A stretch of DNA of 64,000 nt from Shewanella sp. CG12_big_fil_rev_8_21_14_0_65_47_15 (GTDB lineage Bacteria; Pseudomonadota; Gammaproteobacteria; Enterobacterales; Shewanellaceae), in assembly GCF_002783505.1 (NCBI RefSeq), contig NZ_PFGL01000056.1, forward strand, positions 1 to 64,000, in the 5' to 3' direction. Under the pieces are notes generated by a model. The model was given only the letters and a program-made list of their open reading frames with translations, was not told the DNA's origin and made no database searches. How positions within the stretch are numbered: the first letter of the stretch is position 1; each line of letters opens with the position of its first letter. Made by a program: the position numbers and the translations under genes. Positions 17,504 through 31,207 of this stretch are shown piece after piece.

Positions 17504-17923
17504 ATGAGCATACCGGTAATACTGAGTTTAGTGTCAGCCACTCAGGTGGATGTGGCCGCCGTAGTCAATGAAGGTACTGCGGCAACCGTCGCAGCAACGA
17601 CCAAGGTTTCCGAACCATCACAACTCGCCTCCGCCGCCAGTATGCTCGGCGGCTTGATCCTCGTGCTACTGCTTATCTTCACCTTGGCCTACCTGCTAAG
17701 GCGATTTAATTTAGTCCCAACACACAATAATGTACTGAAAACCCTTGCCGTGACCTCCCTTGGGCAAAAAGAGCGGTTGGTGCTAGTGCAAGTTGGCGAG
17801 CAGCAGTATTTGTTGGGCGTCAGTGCACAACAAGTGAATTTAATTGATAAATTAGCAGAACCTATTCAAATTGAGTCGGCATCCTTTGCGGACAAGCTAC
17901 GGCAGGCGAAATTAAAACAATGA
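17504..17923 (+). CDS. fliO: Flagellar export gate assembly protein FliO
   Basis: A 139-residue bitopic membrane protein that helps assemble the FliP ring. One membrane segment lies at about 47-66 ([21 protein letters not shown]), after a short Ala/Thr-rich N-terminus, and the FliO cytoplasmic domain ([34 protein letters not shown]) follows. ATG 17504 is chosen over the in-frame TTG 17492. It overlaps fliP by 4 bases (ATGA). Confidence 0.93.
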   Translation: MSIPVILSLVSATQVDVAAVVNEGTAATVAATTKVSEPSQLASAASMLGGLILVLLLIFTLAYLLRRFNLVPTHNNVLKTLAVTSLGQKERLVLVQVGEQQYLLGVSAQQVNLIDKLAEPIQIESASFADKLRQAKLKQ

Positions 17924-18666
17924 TGAAGTTCATCCTCAGCTTAATCGGGTTTAGTACACTCTTGTTTGCCGTATCGGCTGGTGCGGCCGATGGGGTTTTG
18001 CCAGCGGTCACAGTCAAAACGGCAGCCGATGGTTCGACCGAATACTCAGTGACCATGCAGATTTTGCTATTAATGACTTCGCTGAGTTTTTTACCCGCGA
18101 TGGTCATTATGCTGACGTCCTTTACTCGCATTATCGTCGTACTGTCAATTTTGCGCCAAGCGATTGGGCTGCAGCAGACGCCTTCTAATCAAGTGCTGAT
18201 TGGTATGAGTCTATTTATGACCTTTTTTATTATGGCGCCCGTGTTTGATAAAATTTATGACCAAGGTGTTAAACCCTATATTGATGAGCAGCTTACGCTA
18301 CAGCAAGCCTTTGATAAGGGTAAGGAGCCACTGCGGGCTTTCATGTTGGGTCAAGTGCGTACCACAGATATAAAAACCTTTATTGAAATTTCGGGGTATC
18401 AGAATATTCATTCCCCAGAAGAAGCCCCCATGAGTGTGTTAGTGCCCGCTTTCATTACCAGTGAGCTTAAAACGGCTTTTCAAATTGGCTTTATGTTGTT
18501 CGTGCCTTTCTTGGTGTTGGATCTGGTCGTTGCCAGTATCTTGATGGCCATGGGGATGATGATGTTATCGCCTATGATAGTGTCATTGCCCTTTAAAATT
18601 ATGTTGTTTGTGCTCGTCGATGGTTGGGGACTCGTCATGGGAACCCTAGCCAATAGTTTTGGTTAG
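17920..18666 (+). CDS. fliP: Flagellar export gate protein FliP
   Basis: A 248-residue core of the export gate that forms the FliP5-FliQ4-FliR1 channel. It has an N-terminal cleavable signal (about 1-22, ending near VSAGA), then four membrane segments. The family motifs [19 protein letters not shown] and [20 protein letters not shown] are intact. Two ATGs are possible (17920, 17923). Translation is coupled to fliO through a 4-base overlap. Confidence 0.97.
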   Translation: MMKFILSLIGFSTLLFAVSAGAADGVLPAVTVKTAADGSTEYSVTMQILLLMTSLSFLPAMVIMLTSFTRIIVVLSILRQAIGLQQTPSNQVLIGMSLFMTFFIMAPVFDKIYDQGVKPYIDEQLTLQQAFDKGKEPLRAFMLGQVRTTDIKTFIEISGYQNIHSPEEAPMSVLVPAFITSELKTAFQIGFMLFVPFLVLDLVVASILMAMGMMMLSPMIVSLPFKIMLFVLVDGWGLVMGTLANSFG

Positions 18667-18684
18667 ACGAGTGGGGAAGCCACT

Positions 18685-18954
18685 ATGACTCCAGAAGCGC
18701 TAATAGATATCTTCCGTGAAGCCTTGGCCGTCATTGTGATGATGGTCTCTGCCATTGTGTTGCCTGGACTAGGGATTGGTCTGATTGTCGCCGTATTTCA
18801 AGCGGCAACCTCGATTAACGAGCAAACCTTAAGTTTTCTGCCTCGTTTGCTAGTGACCTTATTTGGTCTGATGTTTATGGGGCATTGGTTAGTGCAAACC
18901 CTCATGGATTTTTTTCTTGAGATGGTTAACCGTATTCCCCAAGTGATAGGTTAA
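18685..18954 (+). CDS. fliQ: Flagellar export gate protein FliQ
   Basis: An 89-residue protein with two membrane helices (about 14-38 and 50-72), the small subunit of the export gate. The signature GLGIGLIVAVFQAATSINEQTLSFLPRLL is present. Length is exactly that of the family. It lies 18 bases after fliP and 4 bases before fliR. Confidence 0.97.
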   Translation: MTPEALIDIFREALAVIVMMVSAIVLPGLGIGLIVAVFQAATSINEQTLSFLPRLLVTLFGLMFMGHWLVQTLMDFFLEMVNRIPQVIG

Positions 18955-18958
18955 GCCG

Positions 18959-19756
18959 ATGGAGCTGCTGCTCGATACCCTAATGCAGACTATCGCCTCT
19001 TACATGTGGCCGTTATTTCGGGTCGCAAGCATGCTAATGGTGATGGTGGTCTTTGGGGCAGCAACCACGTCAGCTCGAGTGCGTCTACTGCTTGCAATGG
19101 CGATCACCTTTGCGATAGCACCCGTTTTACCCCCGGTTGAAAATGCGGACTTATTTTCCTTAAGTGCAGTGTTTATTACCGCGCAGCAGATCATCATTGG
19201 GGCCGCCATGGGGTTTGTGACACAAATGCTGATGCAAACCTTTGTACTAACGGGGCAGATTATTGGGATGCAAACCAGTCTAGGTTTTGCCTCTATGGTC
19301 GATCCCAGTTCAGGGCAACAGACCCCGGTAATTGGTAATTTTTTCCTACTGCTTGCCACCTTGATTTTCCTCGCCGTCGACGGGCATTTATTGATGATCC
19401 GTATGCTGGTGGCCAGTTTTGATACCTTGCCAGTTTCGAATCAAGGGTTAACGCTCACTAGCTACCGAGCCTTAGCCGATTGGGGTTCCTATATGTTTGG
19501 TGCGGCATTAACTATGTCAATCTCGGCGATCATTGCTTTGCTCTTGGTTAACTTGTCTTTCGGGGTGATGACACGGGCGGCGCCACAGTTGAATATTTTT
19601 TCCATTGGTTTTCCAATCACTATGATTGGGGGGCTATTGATCCTCTGGTTAACCCTTACGCCCGTCATGGCGCATTTCGATGAAGTGTGGATATCGGCAC
19701 AGCTTTTGCTTTGTGATGTTCTGGGGCTTCAGTGTCAAGCCGACGGCTTGCACTAG
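18959..19756 (+). CDS. fliR: Flagellar export gate protein FliR
   Basis: A 265-residue polytopic protein with about six membrane segments that completes the FliPQR channel. Family motifs GQIIGMQTSLGFASMVDPSSG and RAAPQLNIFSIGFPITM are present. Length is normal for FliR. It lies between fliQ and flhB in the usual order. Confidence 0.97.
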   Translation: MELLLDTLMQTIASYMWPLFRVASMLMVMVVFGAATTSARVRLLLAMAITFAIAPVLPPVENADLFSLSAVFITAQQIIIGAAMGFVTQMLMQTFVLTGQIIGMQTSLGFASMVDPSSGQQTPVIGNFFLLLATLIFLAVDGHLLMIRMLVASFDTLPVSNQGLTLTSYRALADWGSYMFGAALTMSISAIIALLLVNLSFGVMTRAAPQLNIFSIGFPITMIGGLLILWLTLTPVMAHFDEVWISAQLLLCDVLGLQCQADGLH

Positions 19757-19773
19757 CATGATGGGAGTACTCG

Positions 19774-20904
19774 ATGGCAGAAGAAAGTAGCGGCGAACGC
19801 AGCGAGGAACCCACAGGGAGGCGCCTCGAACAGGCGCGGGAGAAGGGGCAGGTTGCTCGCTCTAAAGAGCTAGGCACAGCCACAGTGCTATTGTCGGCTG
19901 CAACGGGTTTTTATATGCTGGGCCCCGGAATAGCCACGGCGCTTGCCCGCGTGTTTGAGCGGGTGTTTACCATGGATCGGGCTCAGATTTACGACACTAA
20001 CCACATGTTTAATGTCTGGGGCGTTGTTGCCGGGGAAATTGCCTGGCCCATGCTTAAAATCATGTTGCTGATTGTGGTGGTGGCCTTTATGGGGAACGTT
20101 GCCCTCGGCGGGATGAATTTCTCGACCCAAGCTATGATGCCCAAAGCCAGTAAAATGAGCCCCATCGCCGGCTTTAAACGCATGTTTGGAGTGCAGGCTT
20201 TAGTCGAGCTGACCAAAGGCATCGCTAAATTTTCCGTGGTTGCTATCGCGGCTTATTTACTCTTAAGTCATTACTTTAACGATATTATGCTGTTATCCAG
20301 CGATCACTTACCCGGTAATGTACACCATGCCTTAGATCTCTTGGTGTGGATGTTTATCTTGCTCTGCTCTTCGGTGTTATTGATTGTGGCCATCGATGTG
20401 CCATTTCAAATTTGGAATCATAATAAACAGTTAAAGATGACTAAGCAGGAAGTAAAAGACGAATATAAAGATACCGAAGGTAAGCCAGAGGTCAAAGGAC
20501 GGGTGCGTCAAATGCAACGCGAACTCGCCCAGCGCCGTATGATGGCTGAAGTACCCACTGCCGATGTGATCGTCGTTAACCCTGAGCATTATGCCGTGGC
20601 GGTAAAATATGATGTGACTCGTTCCGCCGCGCCCTTTGTGATTGCCAAGGGAGTGGATGATGTCGCTTTTAAAATTCGTGAAATTGCACGGGCACACAAT
20701 ATTGCGATTGTGTCAGCGCCGCCGCTGGCGAGGGCCATTTATCATACCACTAAGCTAGATCAACAAATCCCCGAGGGCCTGTTTACCGCAGTGGCTCAAG
20801 TGTTAGCCTATGTGTTCCAGTTACGGCAATATCAAAAAGGCCGAGGCCGCAAACCTATCCCTATTCCATTGAATCAGCCCATTCCAGATGAACTGAAATA
20901 TTGA
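19774..20904 (+). CDS. flhB: Flagellar export switch protein FlhB
   Basis: A 376-residue export gate protein. Four membrane segments (within about 30-215) are followed by a cytoplasmic domain (about 220-355) that is cut by itself to change export from hook to filament proteins. The cleavage motif here reads NPEH at 269-272 instead of the usual NPTH; Asn269 and Pro270, the residues needed for cleavage, are kept. The C-terminal tail is proline rich (KPIPIPLNQPIP). It is the last gene of the fliK operon; the next operon has its own promoter. Confidence 0.96.
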   Translation: MAEESSGERSEEPTGRRLEQAREKGQVARSKELGTATVLLSAATGFYMLGPGIATALARVFERVFTMDRAQIYDTNHMFNVWGVVAGEIAWPMLKIMLLIVVVAFMGNVALGGMNFSTQAMMPKASKMSPIAGFKRMFGVQALVELTKGIAKFSVVAIAAYLLLSHYFNDIMLLSSDHLPGNVHHALDLLVWMFILLCSSVLLIVAIDVPFQIWNHNKQLKMTKQEVKDEYKDTEGKPEVKGRVRQMQRELAQRRMMAEVPTADVIVVNPEHYAVAVKYDVTRSAAPFVIAKGVDDVAFKIREIARAHNIAIVSAPPLARAIYHTTKLDQQIPEGLFTAVAQVLAYVFQLRQYQKGRGRKPIPIPLNQPIPDELKY

Positions 20905-20936
20905 CCTCCCAAGCCGATGTTACTCGACTCACTTTC

Positions 20937-20953
20937 TTGGCGTGATTTTTGCT
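20937..20953 (+). promoter_or_regulatory. Sigma-54 promoter of the flhA operon
   Basis: TTGGCGTGATTTTTGCT has -24 GG (20939-20940) and -12 GC (20951-20952) with the exact 12-base spacing. It lies 38 bases before flhA in the only gap between flhB and flhA. It would drive flhA-flhF-flhG-fliA and, through tight gene packing, probably the chemotaxis genes. Confidence 0.87.
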
Positions 20954-20990
20954 TTTGTGCTGTTATACGTCAAAGTTTAGGTAACAGTGA

Positions 20991-23090
20991 ATGGATGTTA
21001 AAGCGACTCTGGGTCAAGTAAAACAGGTGAAGCTCAGCTCTTTCAAAGGCATAGGTACACCTATGCTGGTGCTTGCGGCATTAGCTATGATAGTGCTGCC
21101 TATCCCGCCATTCTTACTCGACGTGTTATTTTCCTTTAACATTGCGCTCGCATTGATTGTATTGCTCGTTGCCATTTATACCGACAGACCCTTAGATTTT
21201 GCCGCTTTCCCGACCGTGCTCTTAGTGGCCACCCTGTTACGTCTCGCACTTAACGTAGCCTCTACCCGTGTGGTGTTACTCGAAGGTCATAATGGGGGAG
21301 ATGCCGCGGGTAAAGTGATTGAAGCCTTCGGTTCCGTGGTGATTGGCGGCAACTATGCTGTGGGTTTGGTTGTTTTTATCATTTTGATTATTATCAACTT
21401 TGCGGTGGTAACTAAGGGGGCTGGGCGTATTGCTGAAGTGAGTGCCCGCTTCACCTTAGATGCGATGCCCGGTAAGCAAATGGCCATCGATGCCGATCTT
21501 AATGCGGGGACATTGAACCAAGATCAAGCTCGATTACGCCGTGCGGAAGTCACCCGAGAAGCGGACTTCTATGGTGCGATGGACGGTGCCTCAAAATTTG
21601 TAAAGGGGGATGCGATAGCTGGGATTATGATCCTCGTGATCAACATCCTCGGTGGTTTCATCATTGGTATTGTTCAACACGGTTTAAGTTTTTCGCAGGC
21701 CGTTGAAATTTATACTTTACTCACCATAGGTGATGGCTTAGTCGCGCAGATCCCTGGTCTGTTACTCTCCATTGCCGCCGCCCTAATGGTGACCCGTCAA
21801 AATGAATCCGGCGATATGGGCCAAATGCTGATGAGTCAGATGTTTGACAGTCATAAGTCATTAGGTATTGCGGCGGGCGTGTTGTTTGTGATGGGGATAG
21901 TGCCTGGCATGCCCCATATGGCGTTTTTAAGCTTTGCAGTTATTACGGCGGGTGCGGCCTATTTTGTATTTAAGCGCAATGAAGCCAAACGTCTAAAAGC
22001 GTTAGAGCAAGTCAAGTCCGGCCCAATTGAAAGACACGACAAGGAACCAAAAGAGTTAAGCTGGGATGATGTACACCATGTCGATACTATTGGTTTAGAG
22101 GTGGGTTATCGGTTAATTCCATTGGTGGATAAAGGTCAAGGTGGAGAATTACTCAGCCGTATCAAAGGTGTACGTAAAAAACTGTCTCAGGAGCTAGGGT
22201 TCCTTGTTCCTGCGGTGCATATTCGCGATAACTTAGATTTATCACCCAATGCCTACCGTATTTCCCTGATGGGGGTTGTAGTTGGCGAGGCGGATATTCG
22301 CCATGACTGCGAACTAGCCATCAACCCGGGTCAGGTCTATGGCAAGCTCGATGGCATTGAAACTCGCGATCCAGCCTTTGGACTCGAAGCCGTATGGATT
22401 GCGCCAGAATTGCGTGAACATGCACAAACCTTAGGTTACACAGTGGTGGATGCTGCGACTGTGGTTGCGACCCATATCAGCCAATTACTGACTAATAATG
22501 CGGCAAAACTGCTCGGTTACGAAGAAGTGCAACAGCTGATGGATATGCTTGCTAAACACTCGCCTAAACTGGTGGATGGCTTTATTCCCGATGTCATGCC
22601 GCTGGGTAGTGTCGTAAAAGTGATGCAAAACCTATTAAATGAAGGAGTTTCGGTCAGAGACTTGCGTACCATAGTGCAAACTTTGTTAGAATACGGCACT
22701 AAGAGTAATGATACCGAGGTATTAACCGCGGCAGTTCGTATTGCATTGAAGCGCATGATAGTCCAAGAGATCTCGGGCCCCGAACTCGAAATCCCCGTCA
22801 TAACTTTGGCGCCAGAGTTGGAACAGATGTTGCATCAGTCAATGCAAGCAACCGGTGGTGATGGTCCAAATATTGAACCCGGTCTTGCCGAGCGTATGCA
22901 GCAGTCATTAGCCGATGCCGCTCAAAGGCAAGAAATGGTCGGACAGCCCGCCATATTGCTAACGTCTGGTATGTTACGCGCAACCTTATCGCGCTTTGTT
23001 AAACATACTATTCCTAATCTCAGAGTGATTTCTTACCAAGAAATCCCCGATGAAAAGCAAATACGCATCGTATCTGCCGTCGGCCAGTAG
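20991..23090 (+). CDS. flhA: Flagellar export gate protein FlhA
   Basis: A 699-residue export gate protein that forms the nine-subunit ring taking in chaperone-substrate complexes and using the proton gradient. The N-terminal half has about eight membrane segments and the FHIPEP cytoplasmic loop (AEVSARFTLDAMPGKQMAID). The C-terminal half (about 350-690) is the soluble ring. Length matches the family. It is preceded by its own sigma-54 promoter and followed 11 bases later by flhF. Confidence 0.98.
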   Translation: MDVKATLGQVKQVKLSSFKGIGTPMLVLAALAMIVLPIPPFLLDVLFSFNIALALIVLLVAIYTDRPLDFAAFPTVLLVATLLRLALNVASTRVVLLEGHNGGDAAGKVIEAFGSVVIGGNYAVGLVVFIILIIINFAVVTKGAGRIAEVSARFTLDAMPGKQMAIDADLNAGTLNQDQARLRRAEVTREADFYGAMDGASKFVKGDAIAGIMILVINILGGFIIGIVQHGLSFSQAVEIYTLLTIGDGLVAQIPGLLLSIAAALMVTRQNESGDMGQMLMSQMFDSHKSLGIAAGVLFVMGIVPGMPHMAFLSFAVITAGAAYFVFKRNEAKRLKALEQVKSGPIERHDKEPKELSWDDVHHVDTIGLEVGYRLIPLVDKGQGGELLSRIKGVRKKLSQELGFLVPAVHIRDNLDLSPNAYRISLMGVVVGEADIRHDCELAINPGQVYGKLDGIETRDPAFGLEAVWIAPELREHAQTLGYTVVDAATVVATHISQLLTNNAAKLLGYEEVQQLMDMLAKHSPKLVDGFIPDVMPLGSVVKVMQNLLNEGVSVRDLRTIVQTLLEYGTKSNDTEVLTAAVRIALKRMIVQEISGPELEIPVITLAPELEQMLHQSMQATGGDGPNIEPGLAERMQQSLADAAQRQEMVGQPAILLTSGMLRATLSRFVKHTIPNLRVISYQEIPDEKQIRIVSAVGQ

Positions 23091-23101
23091 AGGACGCATA
23101 A

Positions 23102-24484
23102 GTGAAGATTAAACGATTTTTTGCCAAAGACATGCGTGCCGCACTGGCCCAAGTGAAAGAAACACTCGGCTCAGATGCCGTGATTATGTCGAATAAAAAG
23201 GTAAATGGCGGCATTGAGATTGTGGCCGCCGTTGACTATGATGAGCCCAAGGCAAAAGCCCCCGCAACTGCGCCAGCACCGACTTTTATGGATGTGAGTG
23301 ACGATCTCGTCTCCCTCGGTGGGAAGCAACCCGTTCGCGCCGAGACTCGTGCTAAACCCTCGGCGCCCGCAGATTCGTTGCAAGCTTTACTTGAAAAGCA
23401 ACAAAGCCGCTTAAATCAACAATTATCCCATCAGCAAGTTGATGCGGAATTACCCGCATGGGCGAAAGGTCTGCAGGCTCCAGCAGCGCCGAAGACCGAA
23501 CGGAGAGAAGCGCCAGCCGCATTTGATAAGAAGCCACAAACATCACAGAAGCAGAGTGCCGATATCGAAGCCATGCGGGATGAATTAGCCTCATTGCGTA
23601 ATTTATTGACACATCAAGTGTCCTCTTTGATGACGGAACATAAAAAACGCATCGATCCCGTTGGTGCTATGCTCGAATCTAAATTACTTGAAGCCGAGTT
23701 CTCCCCCGCGGTTGCTGCAAAACTGGCGGCACTAAGCCAGCATTATACCCCCGCCGAATTAGTCAGAGCTTTGCCCCAAAGTTTAGCTAATATGCTGGAT
23801 AATCAAGGTGATGATATTGTTCGTCAAGGTGGTGTGGTTGCCTTGGTTGGCCCCACTGGTGTGGGCAAAACGACCTCTTTGGCAAAGTTAGCCGCACGTT
23901 TTGCTGCCCATCACGGCCCAGAACAAGTTGCATTAATTACCACGGATCATTATCGCATTGGTGCCTATGAGCAATTGGCGACCTATGGCAAAATAATGGG
24001 CTGCCCCGTAAAACAAGCCCATGATCTCCATGAGCTAGAGCAAATTCTTTATCAGTTCAGAAATCGCAAGCTAGTATTGATAGATACCGCGGGTATGGGA
24101 CAAAGGGATATGCGGCTCTACCAGCAACTTGATAATTTAACTGCAAATAGCAGAATACCAATCCGCAGTTATCTGGTACTGTCTGCCACAGGGCAGCGGC
24201 GAGTGCTGCAAGATGCCGTTAATCATTTTAAACGTATTCCTTTATCTGGTGCGGTGCTCACAAAACTTGATGAATCTGTTTCTTTAGCAGGTGCACTCAG
24301 TGTGTTGATCCAAAGTGGGTTACCATTAAGCTATGTGACTGATGGTCAACGCGTTCCTGAAGATATGAAAGTCGCGGATACCTTGATGTTGGCGCAGCAA
24401 GCGCTGGCGGCATTAGATAGTACAGAACAACAATCATTACAAGACGCAGCGTGGTCAGATAATATGACCTGTGCATTTGAGTAG
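23102..24484 (+). CDS. flhF: Flagellar placement GTPase FlhF
   Basis: A 460-residue SRP-type GTPase that marks the cell pole for flagellar assembly. It has a basic N-terminal segment starting MKIKRFFAKDMRAAL, a variable Ala/Pro/Gln-rich B domain (about 60-160), then the NG domain with Walker A GPTGVGKT at 250-257, TTDHYRIGAYEQL and DTAGMGQRD. GTG start at 23102. Its presence with flhG shows a polar, number-controlled flagellum. It overlaps the start region of flhG. Confidence 0.97.
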   Translation: MKIKRFFAKDMRAALAQVKETLGSDAVIMSNKKVNGGIEIVAAVDYDEPKAKAPATAPAPTFMDVSDDLVSLGGKQPVRAETRAKPSAPADSLQALLEKQQSRLNQQLSHQQVDAELPAWAKGLQAPAAPKTERREAPAAFDKKPQTSQKQSADIEAMRDELASLRNLLTHQVSSLMTEHKKRIDPVGAMLESKLLEAEFSPAVAAKLAALSQHYTPAELVRALPQSLANMLDNQGDDIVRQGGVVALVGPTGVGKTTSLAKLAARFAAHHGPEQVALITTDHYRIGAYEQLATYGKIMGCPVKQAHDLHELEQILYQFRNRKLVLIDTAGMGQRDMRLYQQLDNLTANSRIPIRSYLVLSATGQRRVLQDAVNHFKRIPLSGAVLTKLDESVSLAGALSVLIQSGLPLSYVTDGQRVPEDMKVADTLMLAQQALAALDSTEQQSLQDAAWSDNMTCAFE

Positions 24485-24488
24485 AGTT

Positions 24489-25370
24489 ATGACCCTGGAT
24501 CAAGCAAGTGGTTTACGTATGATGAATCAACCCTATAACGAAAAAGTGAAAGTAATTGCGGTCACGGGCGGTAAAGGTGGCGTGGGTAAAACCAGTGTCT
24601 CTATTAATACCGCAGTGGCATTGGCCGAGAAGGGCAAGCGAGTCTTAGTGCTCGATGCTGACCTTGGCTTAGCAAATGTCGACGTCATGTTGGGGATCCG
24701 TGCCGAGCGTAACCTCTCCCATGTATTATCGGGTGATGCAGAGCTTGACGATATTATTGTCCGCGGTCCTAAGGGCATAGGTATAGTTCCGGCCACCTCG
24801 GGTACTCAAGGGATGGTCGAACTCAGCCCCGCTCAACATGCTGGATTAATTCGCGCCTTCAGTGAGATGCGTACTCAGTTTGATATTCTAGTGGTGGATA
24901 CCGCTGCGGGGATTTCAGATATGGTGCTCAGTTTTTCCCGCGCTTCGCAGGACGTTTTGGTCGTGGTCTGTGATGAACCCACTTCAATCACCGACGCCTA
25001 TGCGTTGATCAAAATCCTCAGCCGTGAACACGGTGTTTTCCGCTTTAAAATTGTTGCAAACATGGTGCGCAGTTTACGCGAAGGGATGGAATTATTTGCT
25101 AAACTCAGTAAAGTGACCGACAGATTTTTAGATGTCGCACTCGAGCTTGTTGCGACCATCCCATTTGATGAAAATCTGCGTAAATCGGTACGTAAGCAAA
25201 AGTTAGTGGTAGAGGCTTATCCTAAGTCTCCGGCCGCAATTGCGTATCAAGGGTTGGCAAATAAAATCATGAGCTGGCCCGTTCCGCAGCAACCTGGTGG
25301 GCATTTGGAGTTTTTCGTTGAACGTTTAGTACAACGACCAGATTTTCAAGAGGAAAAAACGAGTGAGTAA
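24489..25370 (+). CDS. flhG: Flagellar number regulator FlhG (FleN, MinD-like)
   Basis: A 293-residue MinD/ParA-type ATPase that limits flagella to one per pole, opposing FlhF and FlrA. The N-terminal DQASGLR is the DQAxxLR motif that stimulates FlhF GTPase. The deviant Walker A KGGVGKT follows, then LDADLGLANVD and VVDTAAGISD. ATG 24489 is preferred because GAGTAGAG precedes it; an in-frame GTG at 24471 lies inside flhF. The C-terminus holds the amphipathic membrane-targeting end. It overlaps fliA by 8 bases. Confidence 0.96.
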   Translation: MTLDQASGLRMMNQPYNEKVKVIAVTGGKGGVGKTSVSINTAVALAEKGKRVLVLDADLGLANVDVMLGIRAERNLSHVLSGDAELDDIIVRGPKGIGIVPATSGTQGMVELSPAQHAGLIRAFSEMRTQFDILVVDTAAGISDMVLSFSRASQDVLVVVCDEPTSITDAYALIKILSREHGVFRFKIVANMVRSLREGMELFAKLSKVTDRFLDVALELVATIPFDENLRKSVRKQKLVVEAYPKSPAAIAYQGLANKIMSWPVPQQPGGHLEFFVERLVQRPDFQEEKTSE

Positions 25371-26076
25371 AGCCGCAGCGTATACTTGTTTAGACAATAA
25401 ATCATCTATCGTTGAACAGTATGCTCCGTTGGTTAAAAGAATTGCACATCATTTGCTCGCCAGATTACCAGCCTCTGTACAGCTTGATGACCTACTGCAA
25501 GCTGGGATGATGGGATTACTCGAAGCATCATCCAAGTTTGATGGTGGCAAAGGTGCAAAATTTGAAACCTTCGCTGGTATACGGATCCGCGGTGCCATGC
25601 TGGACGAGATCCGCCGTGGTGATTGGGTTCCTCGTTCCGTTCACCGTAACAATCGTAGGGTCGCACAAGCTATTGATGAGTTAGAGCAAATTTTAGGTCG
25701 TGATGCGCGCGACACAGAAATTGCAGAAAAACTTGATATGACGCTCGATGAGTACCATCATATCCTTAACGATGTTTCTGTCGGAAAAATCATAGGGATA
25801 GAAGACTTAGGCGTATCGCAGGATATACTAACTCCGAGCGATAGGTCTGACGATGGTACGTTTGAGGCATTAGCCGAGACCCAATTTCATTCTGCGCTAG
25901 TTGAGGCAATAAAATTATTGCCAGAAAGAGATGCGTTAGTGTTATCGCTGTACTACGATGAAGCATTGAATTTAAAAGAGATTGGCGCCATTCTTGAGGT
26001 AAGCGAATCGCGGGTTAGCCAGATATTAAGTCAGGCAATGTTGCGACTCAAAGGCAAGCTCAAGCACTGGACATAA
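25363..26076 (+). CDS. fliA: Flagellar sigma factor sigma-28
   Basis: A 237-residue FliA that directs RNA polymerase to the late (class IV) flagellar and chemotaxis promoters. Region 2 has [21 protein letters not shown] and [27 protein letters not shown]; region 4 has the HTH near [26 protein letters not shown] start at 25363 with AAGAGG at 25349-25354. It is probably held by FlgM (not in this window) until the hook is complete. It ends 47 bases before cheY. Confidence 0.97.
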   Translation: MSKAAAYTCLDNKSSIVEQYAPLVKRIAHHLLARLPASVQLDDLLQAGMMGLLEASSKFDGGKGAKFETFAGIRIRGAMLDEIRRGDWVPRSVHRNNRRVAQAIDELEQILGRDARDTEIAEKLDMTLDEYHHILNDVSVGKIIGIEDLGVSQDILTPSDRSDDGTFEALAETQFHSALVEAIKLLPERDALVLSLYYDEALNLKEIGAILEVSESRVSQILSQAMLRLKGKLKHWT

Positions 26077-26123
26077 GTATAATTATTAATCGAGCACAGA
26101 ATGTCAGCTCACCGGAGGAAACC

Positions 26124-26507
26124 TTGGACAAGAATATGAAGATTCTCATTGTTGACGACTTTTCAACAATGAGACGTATCATCAAGAACTTGTTGCGAGA
26201 CTTGGGGTTTAATAACACCCAAGAAGCAGACGACGGCTCAACCGCCCTGCCGATGTTGCAAAAGGGGGATTTTGATTTCGTTGTTACAGATTGGAATATG
26301 CCCGGCATGCAGGGAATTGACCTGTTGAAGGCTATTCGCGCAGACGATTCACTCAAGCATTTACCCGTATTAATGGTGACTGCTGAGGCAAAACGTGAAC
26401 AAATTATCGCTGCCGCACAGGCGGGAGTGAATGGCTATGTGGTTAAACCTTTTACCGCAGCTACGTTGAAAGAGAAGTTAGATAAAATATTCGAACGACT
26501 CGCTTGA
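26124..26507 (+). CDS. cheY: Chemotaxis response regulator CheY
   Basis: A 127-residue single-domain receiver. It carries acidic Asp11/Asp12, phospho-acceptor Asp56 and Lys108. Phosphorylated by CheA, it binds the FliM N-terminus and changes motor rotation. The start is TTG 26124: a strong GGAGGA lies 5-6 bases upstream, and the in-frame ATG 26136 would lose the conserved [13 protein letters not shown] beginning. It opens the cheYZAB run directly after fliA. Confidence 0.97.
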   Translation: MDKNMKILIVDDFSTMRRIIKNLLRDLGFNNTQEADDGSTALPMLQKGDFDFVVTDWNMPGMQGIDLLKAIRADDSLKHLPVLMVTAEAKREQIIAAAQAGVNGYVVKPFTAATLKEKLDKIFERLA

Positions 26508-26520
26508 GCAAGGATGAGCT

Positions 26521-27258
26521 ATGAAGTCATATACATCAGGGCTCATCACGCTCGAGCAAGCTCGGCATTTAGTTGAACTATTAAGTGCGGGTGAGCAATC
26601 TCAGGCAGATGATTTATTTCGGGAACTCGCAGCTCCGCTACAGAGAGAACTCTTTGATGAAGTCGGTAAACTAACCCGACAACTTCACAGCGCGTTGATG
26701 GACTTCCAAGTCGATAATCGATTAGTGGAACTGGCCAATACTGCAATACCGGATGCCAAACAACGATTAAGTTACGTCATTGATATGACGGAACAAGCGG
26801 CAAATAAAACCATGGATGCGGTCGAAGAGTGCTTGCCATTGGCCAATGCATTAACCGCTAATATTGAACGGGTTATGCCCGCTTGGGACAGGTTGATGCG
26901 CCGGGATATCGCATTAGCGGATTTTAAAGTGCTTTGCCATGATGTGCAGCATTTGATGTCGCGTAGCGAACAGGACTCGAATCGGTTACGTGAGTTACTT
27001 AATCAAATACTGATGGCGCAGGATTTTCAGGATCTCACGGGGCAAATGATCCGCCGCGTGATTGATCTGGTGATGGAAGTTGAAAGTAATCTGGTGTCTA
27101 TGCTGACGGTATTTGGTGAGCAGCCGGTAATTGAGAGTCAGATTACTCAGAAGAATAATATTGAAGCAGAAGGCCCGATAATGAATGCCGAGCTTCGTCA
27201 AGATGTGGTAACGGGTCAAGACGAAGTGGACGATCTTCTATCGAGTCTGGGTTTCTAA
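26521..27258 (+). CDS. cheZ: CheY-P phosphatase CheZ
   Basis: A 245-residue CheZ. It is a long four-helix bundle dimer that removes phosphate from CheY. The catalytic region is around AQDFQDLTGQMIRRVIDLVMEVE (the conserved Gln is in QDLTGQ). The extreme C-terminus GQDEVDDLLSSLGF is the amphipathic tether for CheY. It begins 13 bases after cheY and 15 bases before cheA. Confidence 0.96.
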   Translation: MKSYTSGLITLEQARHLVELLSAGEQSQADDLFRELAAPLQRELFDEVGKLTRQLHSALMDFQVDNRLVELANTAIPDAKQRLSYVIDMTEQAANKTMDAVEECLPLANALTANIERVMPAWDRLMRRDIALADFKVLCHDVQHLMSRSEQDSNRLRELLNQILMAQDFQDLTGQMIRRVIDLVMEVESNLVSMLTVFGEQPVIESQITQKNNIEAEGPIMNAELRQDVVTGQDEVDDLLSSLGF

Positions 27259-27273
27259 CTGGGAGTCAATTTG

Positions 27274-31125
<3,852 letters not shown>

Positions 31126-31136
31126 CCAATGTCATG

Positions 31137-31178
31137 CGAATAATATTAATGGTGATGATTCTAATAGTGAATTATTCG
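31137..31178. repeat. 8-bp inverted repeat before parC
   Basis: CGAATAAT (31137-31144) and ATTATTCG (31171-31178) are exact reverse complements 26 bases apart in the 82-base gap between the small membrane gene and parC. It may be a weak hairpin or an operator; there is no further support. Confidence 0.35.
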
Positions 31179-31207
31179 AATAACGCTAATAACTAAGGGA
31201 TCACTTC

